Assembly (NCBI GenBank): GCA_949775045.1
Contig: OX459099.1
Coordinates: 17,964,741 to 18,028,740 of the forward strand
DNA: 64,000 bases
Source: Metridium senile
Lineage: Eukaryota; Cnidaria; Anthozoa; Actiniaria; Metridiidae
Direction: 5' to 3'
Positions 1 through 10,223 of this stretch are shown here, piece after piece. The position numbers and the translations under genes are program-made. The notes beneath the pieces are model-generated. The model saw only the letters and a program-made list of their open reading frames with translations, searched no databases and was not told the origin of the DNA. Each line of letters opens with the position of its first letter. Within the stretch, counting starts at the first letter, position 1.

Positions 1-167
1 TAGTGCACACATGTATAACAAAACAACTAAAACAATAATAGTATCTACAGTACTAAATTTGAGAACATAATAAAAAACACAGTGTTTAAATAATATCCTT
101 TTGCTTCTCTTAATGTAAAATGAATAATTAATTATTAGAACAGGTTCCCATTTTAATCTGTACTTTC

Positions 168-325
168 CCATTTAAATCTGTACTTATGCAAATTGTGTCG
201 ATGTGTGCTAATCACACAGATAAACCAATCAGAGAAATTCACTTCAGAAATAATATACTCTGATTGGTTGATCTGTGTGTTTAGCACACATCAACACAAT
301 TTGCATAAGTACAGATTTAAATGGG
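168..325. mobile_element. Palindromic MITE-like hairpin
   Basis: The left arm (from CCCATTTAAATCTGTACTTA) is almost the exact reverse complement of the right arm (ending AAATGGG), with a short A/T-rich centre near 245. No coding capacity is seen. It lies in the XPO6 intron or beyond, next to the left edge. Confidence 0.75.
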
Positions 326-461
326 AACATGTTATAGGCATTTTAGGCAGAATGTCTAAATATAAATGTTATTGTAGTTGTGATGATGACTGCCTTCTGG
401 TAAATTCATGAACTGGTATTCAACAAGTAAATGAACAAGTGAATGAATAAACAAATGAAAA

Positions 462-730
462 ATAATGAAGGAAGGAAGGAAGGAAGGAAGGAAGGAAGGA
501 AGGAAGGAAGGAAGGAAAAAAGGAAAGAAGGAAGGAAGCAGGGAATTAATCAAGGGATGGATGGATGGATGAATGCATGGATGAATGAATGACAAAACCA
601 ATGATTAATTGATGAAAGTATGAAGGTATGGATGGATGGAAGGATAGATAGATGAATGGATGGATGGATGACAAAACCAATGATCAATTGATGAAAGTAT
701 GAAGGTATGGATGAATGGATGAATGGCTGG
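462..730. repeat. GGAA and GGAT microsatellites with an 80-bp tandem duplication
   Basis: A (GGAA)n run at about 463-540 passes into (GGAT/GAAT)n. The block starting GACAAAACCAATGAT occurs at 591 and again at 671, an 80-bp tandem unit. Apparent ORFs here are only low-complexity translations. Confidence 0.9.
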
Positions 731-741
731 AATTTGTGTAC

Positions 742-3700
742 CTTTCATCCAGCTCTGACAAGTCACTAGACTGTACACCAGTGTCTTTAGTTATTCTTTG
801 TAATAACTGAAAGGTTTGCTGAAATAGCTTGAGAAGGAACTCTTCAAACTCTGCAGGAACACAGTTCTTGGACAGTAATTCATTGATGCAACTCATGGCT
901 AGAACACCTAGTAAATAACAAACATCAACTAAATTAGTATATATTTATAAGTATGTAATGTGTTGGTACCTATTCTCGGGCACCAAAGCAAATTACACGA
1001 AAATAATGTGATTCTGTTGAGTTTTTTTTTTTTTACTTACCATGTTAATAATATTCACTGTATATTCACTTTTATAAGTTTTTTGGAGTAAATATATTAT
1101 TTCGCAAACAGACATTTGAGCAAAGTTTATTCATGCACTCGGAGTACTTATTCTCGGGCGCCGAACCCATTCTCGGGCAACCGAAACTTATTCTCGGGCG
1201 ACCGAAAAAAAAATCCCGAAATAACATATAAAATACTTACAATTAACGCAAAGATCGTTCTATTTACTTTTTATGTTCAATTTACTTTTTATTATTCGTG
1301 ACATGGTTTTTAAAGCTATCGTTTTCAACGTTTTGTGTTCATCCGTAAGTTGCTATCTTGCTACGTCTTTTCGGTACTTCGTTCAACGACAACACAATAC
1401 GATAATTTTTAGAGATTGAAAACTGAGTTTGAAATCACCTTGAGCTACTTTTACCAAAGCGGATTGAAAAGAAACAGCTGAAAACTTTCAGATCTTTGGC
1501 TGCCCGAGAATAGGTTCACGGGATTGCTGTGGTGAGAATACTTATGGTTTGCGGTAATTGAGTGAATACAGCGACCCAAACAGTTTCATTGGATTCAAGC
1601 TGGCCGGTTTTACGGTTTTAAGTGAAAAGTTATGACTTTCAAAGCGGATTTTCTGCTATTTGTTTCCTTTTTTCTGAATTATAATCGAAAATTCGAATCA
1701 ACGGCAATGGAAGCCGGTAAGTTATTCTATTGTAAACTTGTGATTTTACATAGATTTAACACAAACTTTGAAGACTTTCAATGAAAACATGCAAACATCA
1801 ACAAAATAAACACGAAGGAAAAATATCAATGTTGTCATTTGTGTATTAATTATTTATTATTTTTTCGTGGTGCCCGAGAATAGGGACTGCCCGAGAATAG
1901 GTACCAATACCTTAATTTATTATTTAATTGTTGTCATAATCAAAACTACAGTCCACACTCTGAAGCCTGCAAAGGATGTCGGTAATATCAACATAATTTG
2001 AGATCTATTAGACGTATTTTCAAGAAATATTTGTTTCATGATATACCACAGACTGCAACAGCTTGCTATGTTCATATAACACAAACATGTACAACCAAAA
2101 CATGCTATGAATAAATTGACAACAAGAGAAGAAATACCGAAATTCTTTGCAAGCTTCAGAGTGTGGACTGTAGCTTTGATTGCCACAACGATTATTAAAA
2201 TAGGTACACACATATACAATACGAGTGGCTCATCTGTAGGAGATATACAATGGCAAGTGGTAGATGGGAAATTATAGCTGTGAAGGTTATATATTCAGGG
2301 CATCTGAAAAAGTGCGAGGGTGCGATTCCGCACTATTTCCCAAAAATCGCACCGAATCGCACTATTTATCGTTTTCCGCACTTTTCGACATTTTACGCAC
2401 TTTTTGCCAGAAAAATACAGAAAAACTTGCAAATCTGTTAACAATGTTCTTGAATACACAATAATTCTTCAAATAAGGAAGTTTTTCATCAGAACTCATC
2501 GCATTTTGGGCTAGAAATCGACTGTAAAAAGTTGTTTTCTTTCGCCGTTTAACAATAATCTACCAGGCGTTCCTCGCGGTATCTAATTCTATAAATGCTT
2601 TTGATTGGTCTAAAAAGCATCCAATCACATGCCTCTATAAAAATACAGCAACTTTATCGGGAATTTAGCGGAAAATTTCTTCATTTTGCATCAAAATAAT
2701 ATTAATAATAAATAATAATATGCAAATTAGCATTTCCGCACTTTTCCGCACTATTTGCTAAAATTTCCGCACTTTTCCAAGTTTTTTTTCGCACTTTTTC
2801 AGATGCCCTGTATATTAGATACAAAATCGTCCTGATTTACATACTAACTAGTGAATACATGAATTTTCTTGGGCATAATTATTATTTATTTTCAACTTGA
2901 CAATTTTAGTAAAATATGAAATCACTAATGTTGGAATTTCATAAGTTAAGTACTATTAATATACAACAATAATTATGGCCTCCAATTTGAATGAGAGATA
3001 CAACAGCTTATCTTTGACTCACAGTTGTATATCCCAAACAAATTGACCACTCATATTGTATATATTACTACATATATTATAGGTAATATAATGAAATTTA
3101 AAAGAATACTTAATCAATTGTCTCACGATTGAGGTCATTGGTAGAAAAACCGTGACGTTTCGACTGCAATCTGCTAGTCTCCATCAGGTGATGGTGTAGA
3201 CTGGATGATGGTTGTCTTATACACTTTTTGTATCAAACACTGACACAGCCTATACTAGTTTACTCGCTACATGTAGCTTCCATTTATATTCCATATACTG
3301 GTAATATAAAGGAATTGTGTTTTGTATGTGTTATCTTAAGAAAGACTTTGATCATGATGTATTAAATGATGTACTAAAATAATAATATATGCAATACTAA
3401 CCTAGTTGTGGGTTACCAACAATGCTTCCACTAGACCCAGACATAGCACAGCAACCAAACTCAGCAAAGTAGAAGACAGTTCCTAGTAGTTGTGGTGTAA
3501 TAGTGCTTGATAAGGGAATCCAACTGAACAAGTGGTTGAGACATTTTAATGCCATTGTGCTTATTTCTTCTGAATCAGGATCTAGTGCAGGCAGTGGATG
3601 CCCAAGGCTTTGCTGTATCTTGGGTGATTGGTTCAGTAATCTTCCCACTGAAATTATACATGTAGGCTCTATAAGTTATGTCCTGGTAATAGCACAGCGC

Positions 3701-6700
3701 ATGAATAATGTCACAAAAATGGAGACAAAGGCCTAACTGGGACAAACAAACTTTTATTTAACTTTCAGCAGACTATTTTCAATGCCAATCAAACAAAACT
3801 TTGTTGAATCATGTTGTTATTCTAAATCCAGCAGGAAATGATAAGATCGATTCATATAATTGTTATTGTTCAACACAGAAACTGAAAGAAATGTTTGTCC
3901 GAGTCTTGGGGCTATTTATAGCATTCCTGCGCTGTGCTATAATTACATTTGTCAAATTCATGAATTAATGAGCAGAAAACAATGTGGTGGTGTTGGTGTC
4001 TAATATAACTGTACCATACCTGTAAGGTTAGGACTGTGTACTGGTGATACTCCATGTGTAGTGGATGGTGTTGTTGTTATTGTTATTATTGTTGTGATAG
4101 TTAATCACACTGTCTAATATAACTGTACCATACCTGTAAGGTTAGGACTGTGTACTGGTGATACTCCATGTGTAGGGGATGGAGGAGGAGTAACTGCAGA
4201 CGCCACACGTTTGTGTTTATCTAATATATCATGCAATAACTGTCCTATCAAGACTAATACTCCAGGTACTTGATGAAGTAAAAGTCTGTGAAGCTCATTG
4301 CGCCGTGCAATACTTAAATCTTCTCTTGGAGATGCCATTTCCTCTGATGTTGTGTGCAGCATGGCAAGTCCAAGTATAGTGGTCGACGGCTCTTGGATCA
4401 ACTAAAGAAATTAAACGTCTTAATAAACCTAAAAAACTTCATGAATAGTACAAATACACATTAAGAATTAACTTTCTTTAGACAGATATGAAGTATATTA
4501 GCAGCCAAAATATAAATGCTTCGATCGTTCAAAGCTGGCCATTCTTTCGAATTCTCGAATTTACAGTCATTCACATGATGGAGGTTGTACGTGTTTTATT
4601 CCAGCCCACTCAAAAAGGCGTACAGACCACTTGCCAAAAAAAAATGAAAGGGTTATATGAAAAAATACTTATTGACTGAGTTAGGTTGTGCCAGACGGAA
4701 AAATATTTGGCTCTCAGCATAACCTTGAGCCAAATATTTTCCTGTGTGGCCCTCCAACTCAGTCATGAAGTACATATTATTTAATACCTGTAATATGTTT
4801 GAGAAGAAGTTATGGTAGAAATGTGGCCAATCGATCCTACCAATATCAACTATAGCCTTGACTATTTTGTTCCTTACAAACACAGGCAGACCCTTATGAT
4901 GAGACAATAAATACTGGTTTAAGAAGCTACGAATCTCTGTCTTGTCTGTTGGCTGAGCCCCAATCCATTGCTTGGTAATTAGATTCTACAACACATTAGA
5001 AAACAACTGTTAGAAATCACTCATTCTGATTGGCTATGAGCTACATGTATGAGAGCACACAGCATGAGCATTTGCATATTGATCAAATATGTCAATTTGT
5101 ACTTTATATTATAAAATTCATGAATAATTAATGAGAATTTTACAAAAGAAATCACATCCCTGACGAGTTCTGTAAATCTCATACAGATTTTGTATCTGAT
5201 ATAGATCAGATACTTTGTTTCTGTGCTGTGTTCAGTTATAAAGCATTTAGGATTGTCATAACACAAATGTAGTTGAGAAACACTCCTCTTTGTGTCATGT
5301 TTCTCTAAACACTTCTCTCATGGTCTGTTAACCCTTGCATTAATCCTTGTTTTATAACTACACACAGTGCACAGCACATGAAAATGTATTCTATTTCTTC
5401 ATTGGAACATTGTAGATGCAGGCACAAGAATTGTTAGAGCAAATATCCACATGTACATGTATGTACACGTCTCTCCACATTCCACTGTCAGCCAAAGGGT
5501 TTTCTTGATCTAGCGTTCATATACAGCATTTATTATTGCTGTCAATTAAAAATCAAGAGAAACCCTCTGGCCAAATGTGACTTCCTTTTTAATTTGCTGA
5601 TTCAATCAGAAGTCTAGATGTGATTAAGTTTTACAAAACATGTCATATATTTGTAACAATGATGACAGTTATAATGTTATTCATGATGACAATATTGAAT
5701 GATAATAATTATTATAATAATATTAAATATGTTATATTTATGAAGAAGATGATAATGATGATGTTGACAATGATAATGATGATGATAATGATAATGATGA
5801 TCTGATAACAATGATTATAATGATAACGATGATACTGATGATGATGTTGACAATGATTATAATAATAATGATGATGATGATGATAACAATGATTATAATG
5901 ATAATGATGATACTGAAGATGATGTTGACAATGGTGATGATGAAAAACGGCAATAAAGATGATGATGACAATGATTATAATAATAATGATGATGATGATA
6001 ACAATGATTATAATGACAATGATGATACTGATGATGATGTTGACAATGGTGATGATGAAAAACGGCAATAAAGATGATGATGACAATGATTATAATAATA
6101 ATGATGATGATGATAACAATGATTATAATGATAATGATGATACTGATGATGATGTTGACAATGGTGGCAAACGGACATGCGAAACATGTCCGAATCCGAC
6201 GAGGAGGTTGTTGTAGGAATTCAGACATGTTTCGCAACCCGACTGAAGTAAAAACACCATGCGTCTTGTAAACACAGTTTGATTGACGTCCACCAAGTTC
6301 ACGTTTTATAGCGGTGCTTTTTATGCAAGCAGTTCATGTGTGACTGAGAACTGCTGTAATAATAATTATCGTGTGTTTTATCAAGTAAATGATATTTTAC
6401 CTCAAACACTGAGACAGCATACATTAATACATAATGATTCTGACTGTGTCCCATGAAATAAACACAGTGATGCCATGCTCCTGACTGCTGACCAAAGTTA
6501 TGAAGCACTTGTTCTGTAAAAAAAATGTTTGTCATCATAAATAATAATTGGTTTAAGCGTTATGAGAGCACACAGTACATTTGTTTGCATGTTGATCAAA
6601 TATGTCAATTTGGTATTTTATAAAAGAAATAGAAAACTTACTTTCTTTGCTGTTTACAGTTGGGATTATTGTCAGAACACTTGAAGAATAAGTACTTATT

Positions 6701-8526
6701 GACTGAGTGTGAGTGCCGTACAGGAAAATATTTCGCTGCACTCAGTCCGTACAAATGACCAAGAGCCAAATATTTTCCAGTATGGCCCAACCTAACTCAG
6801 TCAATAAGTTTTTTATCATATGACCCACTCTTTTTAATTTAAAGGTCATTTTTGTTGTGATGTTTCGAGTAGCTGGTCCATACATGTTTGTACGGACCAG
6901 GTGAAAAAAGCCATACCGACCCCATCACGTTTATGACTTTTTACCCAAGGTTTTCTTAAGAGCATGCACCGGGTAAAATACAGGTCATGTGTGTTGATAT
7001 CACTTTGTTTTGTTTCATGCTTTTCTTAACAGGTCTCCCATGTTTTGCTAGTCCCAGCTAGGTGCTTAAAAAACTACACACATGTAGCACAAGCTATTTA
7101 TCTACGTACAGCGTAGATGTATGATGCTAAATGCATTTACAAGCTGGTGTATAAATGTATGCATACCTATTTCTCTCTTTCTGTTATTGTCAGTTGTACC
7201 ACTGAAGAACTCATTCATCAGGGTTTCAAGAGAATGTAAAGAAGCAGCATCTGAAGCCTGTAGAAAGTGAAATCATAAAATAACTATTTGAAATCAAGCA
7301 CTTTGATTGGTTGAGGTGCATGCTTTATAAGAGCACAAAGCATGTGAATTTCTATGTTGATCAATTAGTATTTTATATATAGAATAGAAAACTTGCTTTC
7401 TATGCTGTATGCAGTTAGAAAGCACTTGGGGATTTTCAGAACACTTTTGTTGATAAGACTTGAGACACTTTTTTCGTGTTCTGACAACTATTTGCATGCT
7501 ATATAACAGCACACAGCATGCACATTTGTTTTTTTATTTCTTAAATGCATTAGTGTCATTTATTTACACAGTGGAATTACTGCAGACTTTTATTGTGGAT
7601 CTATATTTAACATCTATACAGACAATGTACAAAGAACATGTGTTCTTTAGCGGTTTTCATCACTGTTGTGCTGGTTGAAGCCTTAATTTATTGATTCTTT
7701 ATCCCATGGATGTTGACATATTAAATTGATTGAATAACAGTTGGGAATTTCAGTGTTGTAAGCATCACCAAACACCAAACACCACAGCTTTAAAATTCAC
7801 AGCACATCGCAGCTTTGTAAAAGCAAACACCGCACACAGAAGGCATTTACATCACATGTACAACACTGCACTTTGATAACTTTTTCACCGCAACACCACA
7901 AGAAATATTCATCAACACCCCAATCACAATGTCCCCCTTGATAAGGTGCAAGTATACCACAGGCATGAATATAAATGCAAAGGAGATGCTGGTGCCTGTG
8001 AGTATATTATACATATGTGGGCTTAAACTTATTTAGGCAGGGAGGGGGGGGGGGGGGGGATTTAGCTTTTAGAATGGTTTCAAGATTGGCCTGATTATTA
8101 AAGGGGTGAAGGCAATTTAGTCTTCATATCATTGTATTGGGCTTTCAAAGAGATAAAAAAAAATTAGATTTGAAAGTAGTTAATACTATTAATTAATTAT
8201 ATTAATTTGTATTTGAAAATGGACGTTCTGTGATGAAATTATTTAACGCCCCCTCCTCCCAAGGAATTTATACATATCAAACACTTTAACATATTGTGAC
8301 TGTTTCAATGCCTTGGCTTAAACAATAACTGAAACTTCTCAAAACACAAGTGAAAGAGTAAATAAGTCAAACTTGAGCTGATTAAAATGAATCACCAACA
8401 ACATTCTGACAACTACGAGAGAAACTTTTAAAATCGTCTTGCTGACGTGTTTATATCGTAAGGTTTAAGTTAAAGCAATAAAGTTGAAGGCAAACAAAGG
8501 CCCAGTACTGTGTTAGTACTTACCAT
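742..8526 (-). CDS. XPO6: Exportin-6, N-terminal part (partial gene, seven exons)
   Basis: Importin-beta-family exporter; in animals exportin-6 carries profilin-actin out of the nucleus with Ran-GTP. Exons read on the minus strand are 8526-8524 (ATG only, then a GTAAGT donor), 7257-7167, 6513-6401, 4985-4788, 4401-4134, 3647-3402 and 907-742. Every junction has GT/AG and the phases chain without a break, giving 361 codons plus two bases. The product opens MASDAASLHSLETLMNEFF, then has NFGQQSGAWHHCVYF, DIGRIDWPHFYHNFFSNILQ, TTSEEMASPREDLS, the TPPPSPT linker, LFSWIPLSSTITP and AMSCINELLSKNCVP. I recognise all of these as exportin-6 signatures in the family order. The start is chosen because ATG|GT joins directly to the conserved Ala-Ser residues. 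The remaining two thirds of the protein lie beyond position 1; no further exon was seen in 1-741. Introns hold many repeats, listed separately. Confidence 0.93.
963..1907. mobile_element. TIR element rich in TATTCTCGGGC motifs
   Basis: The ends are perfect inverted repeats, TTGGTACCTATTCTCGGGCA at 963 and its complement ending at 1907. The same core recurs inside: TATTCTCGGGC-type copies near 1150, 1170 and 1190, and reverse-complement GCCCGAGAATA copies near 1503, 1873 and 1888. No transposase ORF is visible, so it is non-autonomous. It sits in the 2.5-kb intron between XPO6 exons at 3402 and 907. Confidence 0.75.
2296..2810. mobile_element. 515-bp non-autonomous TIR element (hAT-like ends)
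   Basis: The left end CAGGGCATCTGAAAAAGTGC and the right end GCACTTTTTCAGATGCCCTG are perfect inverted repeats. Both flanks carry TATATT, a possible target-site duplication, though the flanks are AT-rich. The interior repeats CCGCACTTTT/CGCAC motifs and has no long ORF. CAGGG ends are common in hAT elements; the superfamily is inference. Confidence 0.75.
3997..4182 (-). repeat. Local duplication of an XPO6 exon end and splice donor
   Basis: About 72 bp at 4111-4182, which includes the last coding bases of the fifth exon and its donor at 4133-4132, recurs with one or two changes at 3997-4068, 114 bp further into the intron. A GTT-rich stretch lies between them. The downstream copy keeps the donor, so two candidate donors lie in tandem. 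Only use of the upstream donor joins the next exon (3647) in frame with the family sequence. Confidence 0.8.
4667..4771. mobile_element. Hairpin MITE, ACTTATTGACTGAG family, copy 1
   Basis: The arms ACTTATTGACTGAG...CTCAGTCATGAAGT pair, and an inner palindrome around AGCCAAATATTTTCC also pairs. A second copy lies at 6694-6809. Both are in XPO6 introns. Confidence 0.7.
5010..5275. repeat. Dispersed repeat with GAGCACACAGCATG core
   Basis: The block GATTGGCTATGAG...GAGCACACAGCATG...TTGATCAAATATGTCAATTT recurs in diverged form at about 6550-6650 and 7290-7520. All copies lie in XPO6 introns. Part of it (AATTCATGAATAATTAATGAGA) also recurs near 32630 and 44810. No coding potential was recognised. 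Confidence 0.55.
5740..6170. repeat. GATGAT minisatellite with 115-bp higher-order unit
   Basis: A GAT/AAT-rich satellite. The marker AAAAACGGCAATAAAGATG occurs at 5943 and 6058, a 115-bp period. Predicted ORFs on both strands (poly-Met/Ile/Asp or poly-His/Ile) are artefacts of the repeat. Confidence 0.85.
6694..6809. mobile_element. Hairpin MITE, ACTTATTGACTGAG family, copy 2
   Basis: The arms ACTTATTGACTGAG...ACTCAGTCAATAAGT pair, and the internal GCCAAATATTTTCC matches copy 1 at 4667-4771. It is in the XPO6 intron between the exons at 7167 and 6513. Confidence 0.7.
7700..8523. other. 5' part of XPO6 intron 1, no gene recognised
   Basis: AT-rich intron sequence behind the ATG-only exon. 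It contains a G19 tract near 8041 and a GCACACCGCA-like CA-rich stretch near 7770-7870. I see no exon or structured element. Confidence 0.5.
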
Positions 8527-9049
8527 GATGTAGTCCTGCTAGAGATACCGGCCACTTAACATAAAATACATGGTTTCTCGAAGTGACGTACACTGGCAGC
8601 TATCGAAGTCATTTCCTCATGGGCTACCTACCAATCCAAAACGAAAAGACGATTTTCTACTTTATGAAACTCTTGCGAATAATTAAATAATGTACGATGA
8701 GTCAAAGCTTATAAATGCCTTCCTCTCGAAGAAGATTGGTAGAAGAAGTTGATAAAATTTGGTGAATTTTCCTGCATTTTTTCATAGTTAACCTTTTACG
8801 CTGCCATTGACCTGCCCAACGTCAAGACGAGGCTATGAGATGGTACACCGCTGACCTGCTATTTTTGCCATCATATCGAATCGATCATTTTCATCACCAT
8901 CACCATCATCGTCATCAATTTGATTTTTATATAGAAGATAAGAACAAAAAAAATCATTTTTTATTATGATTATAATTGATTATAAATTGGTGTTCAGTGA
9001 TCTCGATTGATTAAAACCTCAACTATCCCGAGGGAGGGGGGGGGGGGGG

Positions 9050-9090
9050 CAACCTCGTTCCCAAGGGAGAGGGCCCTGGGAACGAGGTTG
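9050..9090. mobile_element. 41-bp mini-palindrome of the CAACCTCGTTCCC family
   Basis: The ends CAACCTCGTTCCCA and TGGGAACGAGGTTG pair around AGGGAGAGGGCCC. It is embedded in poly-G and is a minimal derivative of the elements at 9434, 60683 and 62132. Confidence 0.75.
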
Positions 9091-9433
9091 GGGGGGGGGG
9101 GGGGGACTGGATAGGGTATACTCGTCGTATCTTTTAGAAGTAAAATTCAGCGATTTGGTTACTTTAAGTGGATGTTAAAATTGAAATTTAGAATAACGAT
9201 ATTTCTTTGTATTTTTTTTACACCCGGGGGGAATGGGGGGGGGGAGGGGGGGGGTACAATTTTATTTGTACCTTTTAGGAGTAATCTCAAATTCCGGGGA
9301 CTTTTAGGTACCGAAAAGGCGGAAGAGCCCATCGCATCTTTTTGGTGGTAAGACGACCACTATTATTTGTTTAATGGAAACTTTATTCCTCAATAAGACA
9401 TTGACATGTGAGGTTAATATGCCCATGAAAACC

Positions 9434-9545
9434 CAACCTCGGTCCCAGGGCCCTCTCCCTTCGCTTTTTTTTGGGGGGGGGGGGGGGATTTTCCATTTCC
9501 CGCCCCACCCAAAAGCGAAGGGAGAGGGCCCTGGGAACGAGGTTG
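9434..9545. mobile_element. 112-bp foldback element with 9-bp target-site duplication
   Basis: The terminal inverted repeat starts CAACCTCG and includes AGGGCCCTCTCCCTTCGC; the centre is a G-run. It is flanked on both sides by ATGAAAACC (9425-9433 and 9546-9554). The paralogous sequence upstream of copy B (near 16272) has a single ATGAAAACC followed by ATGTG, which is the empty site. A 9-bp duplication is typical of Mutator-like elements. Confidence 0.88.
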
Positions 9546-10186
9546 ATGAAAACCATGTGTTCTAATTTTCACTTAAACGTAGACTGATAGGTTACCCATA
9601 GTCATCTGCGCTTGGGCAGCAGAAGCCAGAGCATCGTTCGCGTTTAGATATATATCCTCGGGAGCCGTGAAAGAAGTTACCGATTAGTAACCGAGTGACA
9701 TACGATCGCTTTTAATACTAGATAGACAAAAATCACGAGATTGAAATAGGAGCTAGACACTGATATGACGAAAGGTCAATGGAATAACAAAGCAAGCAAA
9801 TAAGCGACGGATCAACCCCCCACCCCCGGGTTTCTGGGCCAGGAGTTAGATGACATGATCATTTTCTGGGAACTTTGTGGGATATACAAAGAGGTAAAGT
9901 TTCTGCACCACATGCTTGTAAACGTAGTCGTTTCAAGTACCTAGTAGAGAACGTTGCGTGACGAGGCTAAACACGCCTGCGGGGGAGACTAAGCTCTTCA
10001 CGGATGACAAAGTTTCTGGGAACTGTTTGTATATTCAGTATTGAACTGCAAAGCATTTAGTGAGGAAAATGTGACTAGTTTATTTCTAAAAGTCTTGAAT
10101 CAAGATATCTGGAGTCGTAACTAGTCGTGATACTAAGCCCGTAATGTCTATCAGTGTACTTTAGAAGATAGACTACACGGTATACT

Positions 10187-10194
10187 TATATAAA
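10187..10194 (+). promoter_or_regulatory. TATA-like box of ASTE1-like copy A
   Basis: TATATAAA lies 30 bp before the ATG. The block from 10140 (TAATGTCTATCAGTGT) to the ATG is conserved in copy C at 26462-26547, where the motif is TATATCAA. The short distance implies a very short 5' leader. Confidence 0.45.
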
Positions 10195-10223
10195 GAAAGA
10201 AAACAGACTGTTTAGTAGTAACG

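Larger units (their letters stand above)
8527..10180. other. Intergenic region between XPO6 and ASTE1-like copy A
   Basis: A head-to-head interval that must hold both promoters. It has four poly-G tracts (about 9038-9049, 9091-9105, 9233-9253 and 9474-9487) and two palindromic MULE-like elements, listed separately. The segment from about 9107 to 9790 is duplicated upstream of copy B at about 15886-16510. No ORF of note. Confidence 0.6.

Noticed and set aside
5712..6237. His- and Asn/Asp-rich ORFs as metal-binding proteins
   Set aside because: Low-complexity GAT repeat translation on both strands inside an XPO6 intron.
9374..9565. ORF containing SQGPLPSLFFGGGGG
   Set aside because: It runs through the foldback element and its poly-G centre.
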